A stretch of DNA of 64,000 bases from an uncultured Clostridia bacterium (GCA_947627465.1 CANQWD010000009.1:33064-97063); one strand, 5' to 3'; counted from the first letter of the stretch, positions 32,433-42,730 are shown. A program made the numbers and translations. The notes: a model not told the origin generated them from the letters alone.

Positions 32433-33284
32433 ATGGACGAAGAAAACGCGCCGTTTACGGAAGAACAAAACCAACAAATAATCGACACAGGAATTATTGC
32501 TTCGGAAAACGCGCCGCACAATATCCGCTGTCTTACGATAATCGGTCAGATCGAGGGACACTACATTCTGCCGGAGCAAAACAAAACCACAAAGTACGAG
32601 CATATAATTCCCGCGCTTGTGGCGATCGAGGAGGACCGCACCGTGGACGGTCTGCTTGTCGTGCTGAACACGGTGGGCGGCGATGTGGAAGCGGGACTTG
32701 CGATCGCAGAGCTTATTGCGGGCATGTCGAAGCCCACGGTATCGATAGTACTGGGCGGCGGGCACTCAATAGGCGTACCGCTGGCTGTCGCGGCGGACAA
32801 AAGCTTTATCGTACCCTCCGCGACTATGACGATACACCCCGTGCGGATAAACGGAATGATGTTGGGCGTGCCGCAGACTATGCGGTATTTTGAGAAAATG
32901 CAGGAGCGGATCACAGCCTTTGTGACCTCTAACAGCAAGATAAAGTCCGAACGCTTTAAAGAACTTATGATGGAACGCGACGAACTGGTGCTCGATATCG
33001 GCACGGTGCTTGACGGCAAAGCCGCCGTCAAAGAGGGGCTTATCGACAGCTTAGGTTCACTTTCAGAAGCGGTAAAAGCTCTTTATAAGCTTATTGAGAA
33101 GCGCAAGTCTCAAAGCGTAAAGTCGGCGAAGTCCGGCAAGAAAGGCTCAAAATCGGCAAAGACCGCAAGGACGGCTCCCGCAAAACGCGCCGCGGCTTCA
33201 AAGCCCAAAAGAGCCGCAGTCGCTTCGACGCTTCAAGACTATTACGGAGATATTCGGCTCGGCGATTGGCGCGGAGAAAGATAA
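32433..33284 (+). CDS. tepA: TepA/ClpP-like serine protease
   Basis: A 283-residue S14-family protein of the TepA type. The catalytic serine is in [11 protein letters not shown] and the histidine in TMTIHPVR, with the family sequence [21 protein letters not shown] basic Ala/Lys/Ser-rich tail (about residues 230-265) is unusual and may bind nucleic acid or the membrane surface. The ATG 32433 is favoured by AAGGAG 9 bases upstream. In Bacillus tepA also lies next to spoIIIE, as here (ftsK two genes downstream). TepA aids degradation or translocation of presecretory proteins and spore proteins. Confidence 0.88.
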   Translation: MDEENAPFTEEQNQQIIDTGIIASENAPHNIRCLTIIGQIEGHYILPEQNKTTKYEHIIPALVAIEEDRTVDGLLVVLNTVGGDVEAGLAIAELIAGMSKPTVSIVLGGGHSIGVPLAVAADKSFIVPSATMTIHPVRINGMMLGVPQTMRYFEKMQERITAFVTSNSKIKSERFKELMMERDELVLDIGTVLDGKAAVKEGLIDSLGSLSEAVKALYKLIEKRKSQSVKSAKSGKKGSKSAKTARTAPAKRAAASKPKRAAVASTLQDYYGDIRLGDWRGER

Positions 33285-33351
33285 CAACAATAATTCGGTG
33301 CGTGCGAGAACGCTTACGCCCGCACCGCAATACATATTCGGGGGAACAGAA

Positions 33352-34221
33352 ATGGACATACTAAACGTAATAATTCAAGCCGTGGTGCAGGGGCTGACTG
33401 AATTCCTGCCCGTTTCAAGCTCGGGACATTTGTCCGTTATACAGCATATTATGGGATATTCGGGTGACGACGCGCTGCTTTTAATGGTGGTATTGCACTT
33501 GGGAACTCTTTTCGCGGTATTTGCTGCGTTCTGGGGACGAATTTGGGGCATGATCAAAGAATTTTTCCTCACGATAGGTGATATTTTTATGGGTAAATTT
33601 TCGTGGAAGAATATGAACGCCAACCGTCGAATGATGTTTATGGTGATAATCGCGACGCTGATCTTAGTGCCCGTATACTTCTTTAAAGACTTCTTCACCG
33701 CGCGCGAGAGCGACGGAGATATCATTTTCGAAGGCTTGGCGTTTCTGTTTACCGCGCTGCTTTTGTTCCTCTCGGACAAATGCGGCGGCACGAAAACGGG
33801 CGAACAGATGAAAGTGAAAGACGCGCTGACGGTGGGACTTTTCCAATGCGTTGCGCTGTTCCCGGGAGTGTCGCGCTCAGGCTCGACGACCGCCGCGGGA
33901 CTGTTTTGCGGACTTGAAAAAGAAACGGCGGTGTCGTTCGCGTTTATTTTGGGCATTCCCGCAATACTGGGCGGAAGCGTTCTGGAAATTGGCGACGCTG
34001 TACGCTCGGAAATGCAGATTGACTGGTTCGCGCTGGTCGCGGGCTTCATCATCTCCGCTATTGTCGGGTTCTTCGCGATAAAGCTTGTGGAATGGCTTAT
34101 CGAAAAGAACAGGTTCAAAATATTCGGCGTTTACACTGCGATAATCGGCGTTTTGTGTATCGGCGGCGGACTTTTTGAGAATTTTACCGGCACAACGTTG
34201 GCGTCGCTTTTGGGGAATTGA
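33352..34221 (+). CDS. uppP: Undecaprenyl-diphosphatase
   Basis: A 289-residue BacA-type membrane phosphatase with about eight transmembrane segments. The active-site blocks are QGLTEFLPVSSSGHL (residues 13-27) and GVSRSGSTTAAGL. It recycles the undecaprenyl carrier for peptidoglycan synthesis and confers tolerance to bacitracin. The start at ATG 33352 is preceded by GGGGGAAC. It sits between tepA and ftsK in one transcript. Confidence 0.95.
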   Translation: MDILNVIIQAVVQGLTEFLPVSSSGHLSVIQHIMGYSGDDALLLMVVLHLGTLFAVFAAFWGRIWGMIKEFFLTIGDIFMGKFSWKNMNANRRMMFMVIIATLILVPVYFFKDFFTARESDGDIIFEGLAFLFTALLLFLSDKCGGTKTGEQMKVKDALTVGLFQCVALFPGVSRSGSTTAAGLFCGLEKETAVSFAFILGIPAILGGSVLEIGDAVRSEMQIDWFALVAGFIISAIVGFFAIKLVEWLIEKNRFKIFGVYTAIIGVLCIGGGLFENFTGTTLASLLGN

Positions 34222-34247
34222 GTTTATTTACATAAAGGAAGATAAAA

Positions 34248-37205
34248 ATGGCTGAAAAAAAAGCTGCTCGCCCGAAACCTCAAACTCGGGGAGCCGTGGG
34301 GAAAACAAAAACAGCGAAGCCCGCAAAGCCGCGCTCAAAAAAGGCGGCGGAGCTTGAAGCGCAGCGTATCCGCGAGGAGGCTATGCGCCGCAGTATGCGT
34401 AACCGCCGCATAGCCTCGGTGGTTTTGTTCGCGGCGGGCGTTTTGCTTACTCTTATCGCGCTCATACCAGGAAGCATGGGCTGGCACGCGCTCTATAACG
34501 TCTTGCACGGACTGTTCGGTATTGCGGCTTACGCGGTGGGTCCTGTGATTGTTTCCGAAGCGAGTGTTATTGCGGCGCCAAAAACGCACGACACGATAAA
34601 ATTCACGATATTAAAAAGAGTGGCGCTTATCCTTTTGCTTTGCTCGATCGTTGAGATATTCGCGGTCGGAAAGGTCAACGGCGATAATTTCTTCAAGGTG
34701 ATAGAAAACCTTTACGTAAACGGCGTAAAATTCAAAGGCGGCGGAGTTTTCGCGATTTTTCCGGGCGTTCCGCTGCTGTTTTTGGGAAAATTCGGAGCGT
34801 GCGTAGTTATTATAATTCTGACTGCCGTGTACGCCGCGCTTGTGATAGAGAGTATAATGGAAAAGCCGTTTTCGGAGATCTTTTCGGGGATCGGCGGTTC
34901 TATCAAAAACGCGCGGGAAAACGCTTCAGAAAAGCGTGAGCAGCGCAGACAAGAGCGTGAGATCACAGACGAGGAATACCGTATTCTGGAAGAACAAGAA
35001 CGCGAACGCAAGAAGCAAAAACGCGCCGAACGCGAAGAACAGCGGCTTGCCGCGGAAAATCTGCGAACGGAAAGGGAAAAGCGCCGCAAGATCAAGGAAA
35101 TGCGCGAGGTCGTAAACAGCGTGGAAGAACCTAGACCGTCTCGGGAAAGAGCCGCCGAAACGAAATCCGAGGATGTCGGACTGCCCGAACCTCTCCAGAC
35201 CGCGCCGAAACCGCCCGAAGCGCCCGAGCTGCGCGAAAACAGCGCAATAATCGAAAAACAGGACGCTGATATGCGTGACTATCGCGACGCGCTCAAAAAA
35301 TATATGGAGAAAAAGCACCCCATAATGCGCGAACCGGAGCCGCCCGACCCTAAAAAATACGAGGACGACGACGCGGATATCGTGCCGCTTATGGACGCTT
35401 TGGACAAGCTGAATTCCGAAAAAGGTCCTGCGCGCGTTTCCAAGATTGTTGACGCGCCGAAAGCCGATATCACAAATTCGGACGAGAAATTCCCCGTTGA
35501 ACCTCCAAAGGTTACGGAGAATTTCGACGACATCTCCGAAGTTGACGAAGCTGAGCTGCCGTTTGATCTGGACGACATCATCGCGGAAAACGCTCCGAAA
35601 CCCATTCTCGAAAGCTCGGGGAACTCCAAGCTCACTCCCCCGCCCGAGCCGGAGAAAACCGCTCCGCAAAGCGAGATCACGCCGATCTCCGCACAGCCGT
35701 TTAAGCGCGAGGAAAGGCAATACACGCTGTCGGACGTTTACACGCTGCCTCCGATGAATTTGCTCGACGAGGTAAAAAAGCCCGTAAAACAGGCGGATAT
35801 CGACGTGGAAATAAAGAGAAATGCGGAAAAACTTGTAAAAACTCTCGCAAGCTTCGGCGTGCAGACAACATATCTCGGAGCAAGCCGAGGTCCTTCGGTC
35901 ACGCGATATGAGCTTCAGCCCGCTCCGGGCGTTAAGCTCTCGAAAATTGCGAACCTAGCCGACGACGTGGCGCTTAATCTCGCCGTAAGCGGCGTTCGTA
36001 TCGCGCCCGTGCCGAATAAAGCCGCCGTCGGAATCGAGATACCGAACACTATCCGCGAAACGGTATTCTTTAAGGAGCTTGCCGATACCTCCGACTTCAA
36101 GAAAACTTTCGACAAAAAACTTGTTACCGTACTCGGCAAAGATATCAGCGGAAACTCCGTCACCTGCAACATCACCAAAATGCCGCATTTGCTGATCGCG
36201 GGAACTACGGGTTCGGGTAAATCCGTATGCGTAAACTCCATTATAATGAGCATTCTGATGAAATCCACACCCGATGACGTGCGGCTGATAATGGTTGACC
36301 CCAAGCAAGTCGAGTTTATGATGTACAACGGCATTCCGCATTTGCTTATCCCAGTAGTCACCGAGCCGAAGAAAGCCGCGGGCGCACTCGCGTGGGCGGT
36401 CACCGAAATGGAGAACCGCTATACGCTGTTCAGCGAAAACAATGTGCGCAATATCGACGGCTTCAACGACCTCGCGAAAAACGACGACGAGCTTGAACAC
36501 ATGCCGCATATCGTCATCTTTATCGACGAGCTTGCAGACCTGATGATGGCTTCGCCAAAGGACGTTGAGGACAGCATCGTGCGCCTTGCCCAAAAAGCCA
36601 GAGCCGCGGGTATGCATCTTGTAATAGCAACGCAGAAGCCTACCGTTCAAGTCGTAACGGGACTTATCAAGGGCAATATCCCGAGCCGAATTGCTCTGTT
36701 GGTGTCCTCGAACAGCGACAGCCGCGTAATTCTCGACGCTCCCGGCGCGGACAAGCTTCTCGGAAACGGCGATATGCTGTATATGCCCGTGGGCGTTCAA
36801 AAGCCGATACGACTTCAGGGCTGCTACGTTTCGGACAGCGAAATAGAGCGCGTCGTTGACTTTATCAAGCAGACATTCACCGCGGAATATGACGAAAGCA
36901 TTATTGCCGAGATCGAACGCCAGACCGAAATGGTGAACTCGGGCGGAAAGGATAATTCCTCCGAGGACGACGAGGACGACGGCGAACAGGACGAGAAGCT
37001 TGAGGACGCTATCGAATACGTCATTGAAGCGGGACAGGCAAGCACATCTTCGCTGCAAAGACGTTTAAAGCTCGGCTACGGCAGAGCGGCGCGGCTTATC
37101 GATACTATGGAAAAAATGGGCGTCGTAGGCGGCTACGAAGGCTCCAAGCCGCGGCAGGTGCTTATGACGCGTCAAGAATGGTACGAGCGTAAAATGCGGA
37201 ACTAA
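34248..37205 (+). CDS. ftsK: FtsK/SpoIIIE DNA translocase
   Basis: A 985-residue septal DNA pump. The basic N-terminus precedes about four transmembrane segments (residues 45-205). A long charged linker (about 210-500) includes an Arg/Glu-rich coiled coil. The motor follows, with Walker A GTTGSGKS at residues 652-659, Walker B IVIFIDELADLMM, and the C-terminal gamma winged helix (RRLKLGYGRAARLIDTMEKMGVVGGYEG). It moves chromosomal DNA through the division or sporulation septum. The operon with tepA recalls the Bacillus spoIIIE locus. Full length. Confidence 0.95.
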   Translation: MAEKKAARPKPQTRGAVGKTKTAKPAKPRSKKAAELEAQRIREEAMRRSMRNRRIASVVLFAAGVLLTLIALIPGSMGWHALYNVLHGLFGIAAYAVGPVIVSEASVIAAPKTHDTIKFTILKRVALILLLCSIVEIFAVGKVNGDNFFKVIENLYVNGVKFKGGGVFAIFPGVPLLFLGKFGACVVIIILTAVYAALVIESIMEKPFSEIFSGIGGSIKNARENASEKREQRRQEREITDEEYRILEEQERERKKQKRAEREEQRLAAENLRTEREKRRKIKEMREVVNSVEEPRPSRERAAETKSEDVGLPEPLQTAPKPPEAPELRENSAIIEKQDADMRDYRDALKKYMEKKHPIMREPEPPDPKKYEDDDADIVPLMDALDKLNSEKGPARVSKIVDAPKADITNSDEKFPVEPPKVTENFDDISEVDEAELPFDLDDIIAENAPKPILESSGNSKLTPPPEPEKTAPQSEITPISAQPFKREERQYTLSDVYTLPPMNLLDEVKKPVKQADIDVEIKRNAEKLVKTLASFGVQTTYLGASRGPSVTRYELQPAPGVKLSKIANLADDVALNLAVSGVRIAPVPNKAAVGIEIPNTIRETVFFKELADTSDFKKTFDKKLVTVLGKDISGNSVTCNITKMPHLLIAGTTGSGKSVCVNSIIMSILMKSTPDDVRLIMVDPKQVEFMMYNGIPHLLIPVVTEPKKAAGALAWAVTEMENRYTLFSENNVRNIDGFNDLAKNDDELEHMPHIVIFIDELADLMMASPKDVEDSIVRLAQKARAAGMHLVIATQKPTVQVVTGLIKGNIPSRIALLVSSNSDSRVILDAPGADKLLGNGDMLYMPVGVQKPIRLQGCYVSDSEIERVVDFIKQTFTAEYDESIIAEIERQTEMVNSGGKDNSSEDDEDDGEQDEKLEDAIEYVIEAGQASTSSLQRRLKLGYGRAARLIDTMEKMGVVGGYEGSKPRQVLMTRQEWYERKMRN

Positions 37206-37289
37206 AATGTTAATTTCAACAGAAAAGCCGCATTTCACGCACGGTGTTTGTAAATTATGAAGAAAATCTGAAAATTTTCGCCTAACCAC

Positions 37290-37318
37290 TTGAAAAATTT
37301 CTCATAATGTATTATAAT
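37290..37318 (+). promoter_or_regulatory. Promoter of the SGNH hydrolase gene
   Basis: TTGAAA (37290-37295) and TATAAT (37313-37318) with a 17-bp spacer. Confidence 0.8.
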
Positions 37319-37386
37319 GTAAATTGTTGAAAACCATATCAGCATACATCTTTACTACAACTTGATTTTATTTGAGGTGACTAATT

Positions 37387-38415
37387 ATGAGTGAATACAG
37401 ACCGCCGAACAGGAAATCGAATTACCACAAGGTTCCTGTGAAAAACAACTCAAAACCCGGCGCGAAGCAAGTTTCAAAATACAATAGCCCAAAAAAACAA
37501 AAGCTGCCGACGGCGGTGCTTGTGACGAATATTCTTATGATCTGCGTTATTTTGGCAGTTTGCGGAGTGGTTTTCGCGATCACATTCAACAACGCGAAAT
37601 ACGACAAAGCCGACGCTTCAAAGGCGGCAGAGCGTTCAAGAGCTGCCGCGGCTCTGGCTGCACAGGCGCAGAGCGCAGCACAGAGCACGGCACAGAGCAC
37701 GCAAAGTTCCAAGGCGGAAAGCTCCGCGAACGCTTCTTCGGGTGCAGTTTCCAATGCGGCTTCAAGCGCGGCGGAAAGCCTTGCTTCAAGCGCGGAAAAC
37801 TCCGAGACGGAACCTATCGAAACCAACTCGTCCGATTTTGATAAAGAATTTTTCAAGGACGATCTATTTATCGGAGACAGTATTTTCACGGGACTTTACG
37901 GTTACTCCCATATTGACCGCGCGAACGTAGCCGCGTCTGTCGGCTACACTCCATACGCGGCGCAAGTGAATACATTTGACGATGAATTTTACAGCGGCAG
38001 CGCGGTAGATTACGCCAAGGAAAAACAGCCGAAACACATCATCATAATGCTAGGCTCCAACGGACTTTCCGAACAAACGGATTTCGACGATTTCACAAAC
38101 GGCTACAAGGGGTTGCTGAACGCGTTGGAAACGGGCTGTTCCGACTCTAAGCTGATCGTTGTTTCCGTACCGCCGGTCACTGCCGACACGGAATACACCA
38201 ATTTGAACAATACGATCATAGACACGGCGAATGAAAAAATAAAATCGCTGTGCTCCGAGCTTGGAGTTACATACTATGACTTCAACAACAACGTTTTGAA
38301 AGACGCAAACGGTTACTTTAAAGAGGAGTATGCCGAAGCGGACGGACTGCACTTTAAGGGCGTCACCTACCCGATATTGCTTTCAAACGTTCAAAAGCTT
38401 CTGAAAAGCGAATGA
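37387..38415 (+). CDS. Membrane-anchored SGNH/GDSL-type hydrolase
   Basis: A 342-residue protein. A basic cytoplasmic start precedes one transmembrane segment (about residues 39-61). An Ala/Gln/Ser-rich stalk (about 65-145) leads to an extracellular SGNH domain. Block I is FIGDSIF (nucleophile Ser), the asparagine block is MLGSNG, and the C-terminal Asp-His pair is in DGLHF. It probably removes acetyl or other acyl groups from cell-wall polymers; the substrate is not known. It has its own promoter and is followed by a lipoprotein gene after 74 bp. Confidence 0.85.
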   Translation: MSEYRPPNRKSNYHKVPVKNNSKPGAKQVSKYNSPKKQKLPTAVLVTNILMICVILAVCGVVFAITFNNAKYDKADASKAAERSRAAAALAAQAQSAAQSTAQSTQSSKAESSANASSGAVSNAASSAAESLASSAENSETEPIETNSSDFDKEFFKDDLFIGDSIFTGLYGYSHIDRANVAASVGYTPYAAQVNTFDDEFYSGSAVDYAKEKQPKHIIIMLGSNGLSEQTDFDDFTNGYKGLLNALETGCSDSKLIVVSVPPVTADTEYTNLNNTIIDTANEKIKSLCSELGVTYYDFNNNVLKDANGYFKEEYAEADGLHFKGVTYPILLSNVQKLLKSE

Positions 38416-38489
38416 CAATAAAGCTCTCTTTTACAAATTGTGACAGAGAACGCAAAAAATACATAAACAAAAGAAAGGCAGAAAAAACT

Positions 38490-39050
38490 ATGAAAAAGAA
38501 ACTTATTACAATTATTAGTGCGGCTTTGATTTGCGCGGCATTTACGGGCTGCGGCGATAATACAAGTTCTCCCGCAAATTCAACGGAAAATTCCGCCGCA
38601 AGTGCTCCGCAGAACTCTGCGGCAAGCGGTTCAACAAATTCCGCGGCAAATTCCGAAGCGGGTTCAAACGCTGCGGCGGGCGGTTTGGCGGATAAAACCG
38701 AGGCTCTCAAGAACGCGGTTGAAACTCCCGAAATGGTCGCGGTAAACAACGACTCTTTGAAAGACATTTTGGGCGTTGATTCTGCGGACGTTGCGGAATT
38801 TTCTGCACTGAACTGCGGCAACGGCGCATATCCCGACGCTTTCGGTATCTTTACCGCCAAGGACGAGGACTCCGCGAAGCGCGTTGAGGAAGCGCTCAAG
38901 AAATTTGTTGAAAAGCGCAACAAGGATTTTAAGGACTACAAGCCCGCCGAAATGTACAAGCTCGAGGACAGCTTCGTTGAAACGAACGGCACAACCGTTG
39001 TTTTCGCGATATGCGCGGACAACTCCAAGGCTAAAGAGATTTTAAAGTAA
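38490..39050 (+). CDS. DUF4358 lipoprotein
   Basis: A 186-residue lipoprotein starting at ATG 38490 (AAAGG upstream). Its signal peptide ends in the lipobox AFTGC. A Ser/Asn/Ala-rich linker precedes the DUF4358 domain (about residues 70-185), with YPDAFGIFTAKDEDSAKRV and MYKLEDSFVETNGTTVVFAI. DUF4358 proteins are common in gut Clostridia and have no known function. It is likely co-transcribed with the SGNH hydrolase. Confidence 0.82.
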   Translation: MKKKLITIISAALICAAFTGCGDNTSSPANSTENSAASAPQNSAASGSTNSAANSEAGSNAAAGGLADKTEALKNAVETPEMVAVNNDSLKDILGVDSADVAEFSALNCGNGAYPDAFGIFTAKDEDSAKRVEEALKKFVEKRNKDFKDYKPAEMYKLEDSFVETNGTTVVFAICADNSKAKEILK

Positions 39051-39081
39051 TAAAATCTGCCTGATTTTAAGGGGTGTTATT

Positions 39082-39462
39082 ATGGCTGTTGAATGCGGCG
39101 TTATAGCGGGAATATTTTTACTTTTCGCGTCAATATTTTTCATTAGGAAACATACGGAATGGGCAATCGCCACATTGCCGCTTATTCTGCTGCCCCTCTC
39201 GGATTTTTTCTTGGAGTTGGTGCTTATAAAAATGTTTAAGGTCGAAGTCACGGCTTTCGGTGCGATCTTGACGTTGGTTATTTCCGTAGCGGTCTCGGCG
39301 GCTTGGATCGGCGCGGCTTCCGGCGCTTTGCGGGCAAAGCACAGCAAAAGCACCGCCGCAACGTTCATTGCCATTTCAAACATTTTCAATATCGCGCTGG
39401 CGGCAATTTTAATAAGCGACATTTTAACGCGCGCTGAAAAGCTCGAAGCAATAATTCATTGA
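39082..39462 (+). CDS. Small multi-pass membrane protein
   Basis: A 126-residue protein with four hydrophobic segments (about residues 3-21, 30-53, 56-80, 90-115). The start has AAGGGG upstream. No family recognised. It is the last gene before a strong bidirectional terminator and follows the DUF4358 gene by 31 bp. Confidence 0.65.
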   Translation: MAVECGVIAGIFLLFASIFFIRKHTEWAIATLPLILLPLSDFFLELVLIKMFKVEVTAFGAILTLVISVAVSAAWIGAASGALRAKHSKSTAATFIAISNIFNIALAAILISDILTRAEKLEAIIH

Positions 39463-39503
39463 TGATTTTCAATTCCCTGTCGAAAATCCCATATTTAACA
39501 CAC

Positions 39504-39534
39504 AAAACTCCCCGCCAAACGGCGGGGAGTTTTT
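39504..39534. terminator. Strong bidirectional terminator
   Basis: AAAACTCCCCGCC (39504-39516) pairs perfectly with GGCGGGGAGTTTT (39521-39533), loop AAAC. Confidence 0.92.
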
Positions 39535-39571
39535 GCGTGCAGCTTTATAGCTTAAAAATCCGTCCAAACTG

Positions 39572-39600
39572 TCATACTCTGTCCAAAACAAGCATAGAAT
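39572..39600 (+). promoter_or_regulatory. Sigma-E-type sporulation promoter of the DUF3794-spoIVA operon
   Basis: TCATACT (39572-39578) matches the sigma-E -35 consensus KMATATT in six of seven positions. CATAGAAT (39593-39600) matches the -10 CATACAAT in seven of eight. The spacer is 14 bp, the usual spacing. spoIVA is a known sigma-E gene. Confidence 0.75.
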
Positions 39601-39641
39601 ACGACTGAAAAGAACTACATCAAACCCAAGGAGGATTATTT

Positions 39642-41201
39642 ATGGAAGAAATCACCAAATCGGCCGGCTCTGCCGTATGTGTTGATGAGATCGTATTTGA
39701 CGGACAAACGGAGCAAGGCGTGGAACTGGATTACGTTCTGCCCGACTACTACCCCGACATCTTCAAGATTCTATCTTGCGAACTCACGCCGAAAATTATT
39801 TCGTACAGCGTTTCGGGGGATATGCGTCTGAATATCGACGGGATCGTCTACATAAAGGTGCTGTATCTTGCCGAAAATTCCGAAAACGTCCAATGCGTCG
39901 ACCAACGCTATACCTACTCAAAAACCGTCGATATGAACCGAAAAAACACTTTTTCCGCCGAGCCAGTGATAACTCTGCAAATGAAATCGGATTATTGCAG
40001 CTGCCGCGCGGTAAGTCCGCGCAGAATTGACGTGCGCGGCGCGGTAAGCTGCCGTATCAAAGCCTCGGCTTGCATGGAATACGACTTACCCGCAATTCCA
40101 GACGGCTTGCAAGTTCGCACCGCCGAAACAGAGTGCTGCGGCAAAACGCTTTTTGCGCAAAAACAGCTTACCGTCCGCGAGGAGATAGACACGGGGGCTT
40201 CGGGCATTGCATTCATAATGCAGTGCAGCGCCGTTCCAAAAGTTACCGACCTGCGAGTGATCGCCGACAAAGCCGTGCTTAAAGGCACTGTAACGATAAA
40301 CGCGCTTTACGGAACTCCCGACGAGGAGCACCCCGAAAACAGCGGCGCCGCCAATACCGAAAAAATGACGGCGGATATCCCGATAAGCGCAATACTTGAC
40401 ATCGACGGCATTACAAGCGAACATCAAACATTTCCGGAGATCTTTGTAATGAACTGCGAACTTCTTCCGAAAACGGAAAGCGGTATCCTGTCCTGCGAAC
40501 TGCTTGTTGAATGCCGCGTCCGCGCGCAAACCGAGGAAATGGTAAGTATCGCGACAGACGTTTACTCAACGGAGTACGAGACCGAGTTCACGTCGAATTT
40601 GCTTAAGATCGCGGAGCAGCCGCGAACGCTCTCGCAAAACTTTACAGTCCACAGCGAACTTTCCACGGATAAGGGAGAGATACGCTCCGTTTGGGACGCG
40701 GCGAGCGAGCTTAAGAACGCGGTCTGCCGCCCCGACGAAAACGGAAGCCTAAAGCTTACCGGGCAGCTTTACATAGCGGTTTACGGAGTAAACACGGACG
40801 GAGTGCCGTTTTTCTGCGAAAAACAGGAGCCTATCGAACAGACGATCTCAGCGGACGACATCACAGACGACACGATGACGGATTTCACCGCGAATGTAAT
40901 CGACACGGGATTTTCAATAAAACCCGACGGCAATCTCGATATCACCTCAACGATAAATCTTGAAGCAAGTCTGCATAATATTAAACCCGTGGAAGCTATT
41001 GGCACGGTCACGGTTTGCGAGGATAAGCCCAAGCCGAAATCGGACGAATTCGCTTTGCGGATCTGCTACACCGACAGCAAATCCGACTGCTGGAGCATTG
41101 CCAAACGCTACAACACCACAGTCAAGGCGCTTATGGAAGAAAACGACATCGAAAGCTGCGACGAACCTCTTTCCGGCATGATCGTAATTCCCACAGTTTA
41201 A
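39642..41201 (+). CDS. DUF3794/SPOCS and LysM-domain spore envelope protein
   Basis: A 519-residue protein with repeated DUF3794 (SPOCS) segments (about residues 40-125, 180-300 and 330-450) and a C-terminal LysM domain (about 470-518, CWSIAKRYNTTVKALMEEND). This design is found in clostridial coat and SpoVID-like proteins, where LysM binds peptidoglycan of the forespore. It precedes spoIVA by 14 bp and shares the sigma-E promoter. It is probably the partner that helps anchor the coat base laid down by SpoIVA; this is inferred from context. Confidence 0.88.
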   Translation: MEEITKSAGSAVCVDEIVFDGQTEQGVELDYVLPDYYPDIFKILSCELTPKIISYSVSGDMRLNIDGIVYIKVLYLAENSENVQCVDQRYTYSKTVDMNRKNTFSAEPVITLQMKSDYCSCRAVSPRRIDVRGAVSCRIKASACMEYDLPAIPDGLQVRTAETECCGKTLFAQKQLTVREEIDTGASGIAFIMQCSAVPKVTDLRVIADKAVLKGTVTINALYGTPDEEHPENSGAANTEKMTADIPISAILDIDGITSEHQTFPEIFVMNCELLPKTESGILSCELLVECRVRAQTEEMVSIATDVYSTEYETEFTSNLLKIAEQPRTLSQNFTVHSELSTDKGEIRSVWDAASELKNAVCRPDENGSLKLTGQLYIAVYGVNTDGVPFFCEKQEPIEQTISADDITDDTMTDFTANVIDTGFSIKPDGNLDITSTINLEASLHNIKPVEAIGTVTVCEDKPKPKSDEFALRICYTDSKSDCWSIAKRYNTTVKALMEENDIESCDEPLSGMIVIPTV

Positions 41202-41215
41202 AGGAGGGTGAACAA

Positions 41216-42688
41216 ATGGACAATTCTATCTATTCCGATATTGCAAAGCGTACAGGCGGCAATATCTATATCGGCGTTGTGGGTCCCGTGCGCTCGGGAA
41301 AATCCACGTTTATAAGCCGGTTTATGAACAATCTCGTTTTGCCTAATATCCCCGACGAGTTTGCCCGCGGACGCGCCAACGACGAGCTGCCGCAATCCTC
41401 CGCCGGAAAAACGATAATGACCACCGAACCGAAGTTCGTACCGGAAGAAGCCGTTGAAGTCGATATCGACGACGTTAAAATGAACGTGCGGCTTATCGAC
41501 TGCGTGGGCTACATAGTTCCGAGCGCCATCGGCTATATTGAAAACGAAGCTCCGCGAATGGTGAAAACGCCGTGGTTCGACGAGGAGATACCGTTCAATA
41601 TGGCGGCGGAAGTGGGTACGCGCAAGGTCATCAACGACCATTCGACGATCGGCGTGGTGGTGACGACAGACGGATCCGTTACCGACATTCCGCGCGAGGA
41701 ATATCAAGCCGCCGAGGAGCGCATAATCTCCGAGCTTGACGAGATAAACAAGCCGTTTGTGGTGCTGCTGAACTGCGCAAACCCGCAAAGCGCCGAAGCC
41801 CGCACGCTCTCGGAAGAACTTTCCGAAAAATACCAAACGGACGTTTTGCCCGTAAACTGCCTTGATCTGGACGAGGAAAAAATACGCGAAATTTTAGGCG
41901 CGCTGCTGCTGAAATTCCCCGTTTCGGAAGTCAAGATACGCTGTCCGAAATGGATAACAGCGCTTGACAAGGATCACTGGCTGAAGCAGGACGTTTTCGG
42001 CTGCATAAAGTCAAACGCTCTGGAAATTCACGGCATAAACGATATTAAAAGCGCCGCTGCTGGCATATCGGAATGTCCGCACGTAAAACGCGCGTTTGCC
42101 GAGGAACTGGACTTGGGCACAGGCTCGGGAGTTATCGATATCACGCTTCAAGACGAACTTTTTTACAAAATCCTCGGCGAAGCCACGGGCTTGGAGCTTG
42201 GCGGCGAAAACGACCTTATGCCGTGCATGATTGAACTTGCGAACATCAAGCGCAAATACGAACGCGTGAAAAACGCCCTTGAAGAAGTGGAGGCTACGGG
42301 CTATGGAATAGTTCTGCCGCAAATGGACGAACTCACTCTGGAAGAACCGGAGATTATCAAGCAAGGCGGAAAATACGGCGTGCGGCTTCGTGCGTCCGCG
42401 CCGTCAATCCACATGATGAGCGCGAATATTACCACGGAAATAAACCCGATAGTCGGCAGCGAGAAGCAGTCTGAGGAACTTATCAACTACCTCCTCAACG
42501 ACTTTGAGGAAAATCCCACCAAAATTTGGGAAAGCAATATTTTCGGCAAATCCCTCTCCGATCTTGTGAACGAGGGCTTGCACAATAAGCTCAACCGTAT
42601 GCCCGTGGATGCCCGTCTGAAACTCCAGGAGACCATTCAGCGTATTATCAACGACGGCTGCGGCGGTCTCATCTGCATAATTCTGTAA
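41216..42688 (+). CDS. spoIVA: Stage IV sporulation protein A
   Basis: A 490-residue coat-morphogenetic ATPase. Walker A is GPVRSGKST (residues 23-31). The N-terminus (SIYSDIAKRTGGNIYIGVVG) is diagnostic. The middle and C-terminal regions match the family, ending in the usual hydrophobic tail CGGLICIIL that binds SpoVM or the membrane. It polymerises around the forespore as the coat basement layer. Its presence is strong evidence that the organism forms endospores. It follows a DUF3794 protein under a sigma-E promoter. Confidence 0.97.
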   Translation: MDNSIYSDIAKRTGGNIYIGVVGPVRSGKSTFISRFMNNLVLPNIPDEFARGRANDELPQSSAGKTIMTTEPKFVPEEAVEVDIDDVKMNVRLIDCVGYIVPSAIGYIENEAPRMVKTPWFDEEIPFNMAAEVGTRKVINDHSTIGVVVTTDGSVTDIPREEYQAAEERIISELDEINKPFVVLLNCANPQSAEARTLSEELSEKYQTDVLPVNCLDLDEEKIREILGALLLKFPVSEVKIRCPKWITALDKDHWLKQDVFGCIKSNALEIHGINDIKSAAAGISECPHVKRAFAEELDLGTGSGVIDITLQDELFYKILGEATGLELGGENDLMPCMIELANIKRKYERVKNALEEVEATGYGIVLPQMDELTLEEPEIIKQGGKYGVRLRASAPSIHMMSANITTEINPIVGSEKQSEELINYLLNDFEENPTKIWESNIFGKSLSDLVNEGLHNKLNRMPVDARLKLQETIQRIINDGCGGLICIIL

Positions 42689-42730
42689 CGCTTATTCTCT
42701 TTTTCAAAACGATCCTCCTTAATATTTTTT

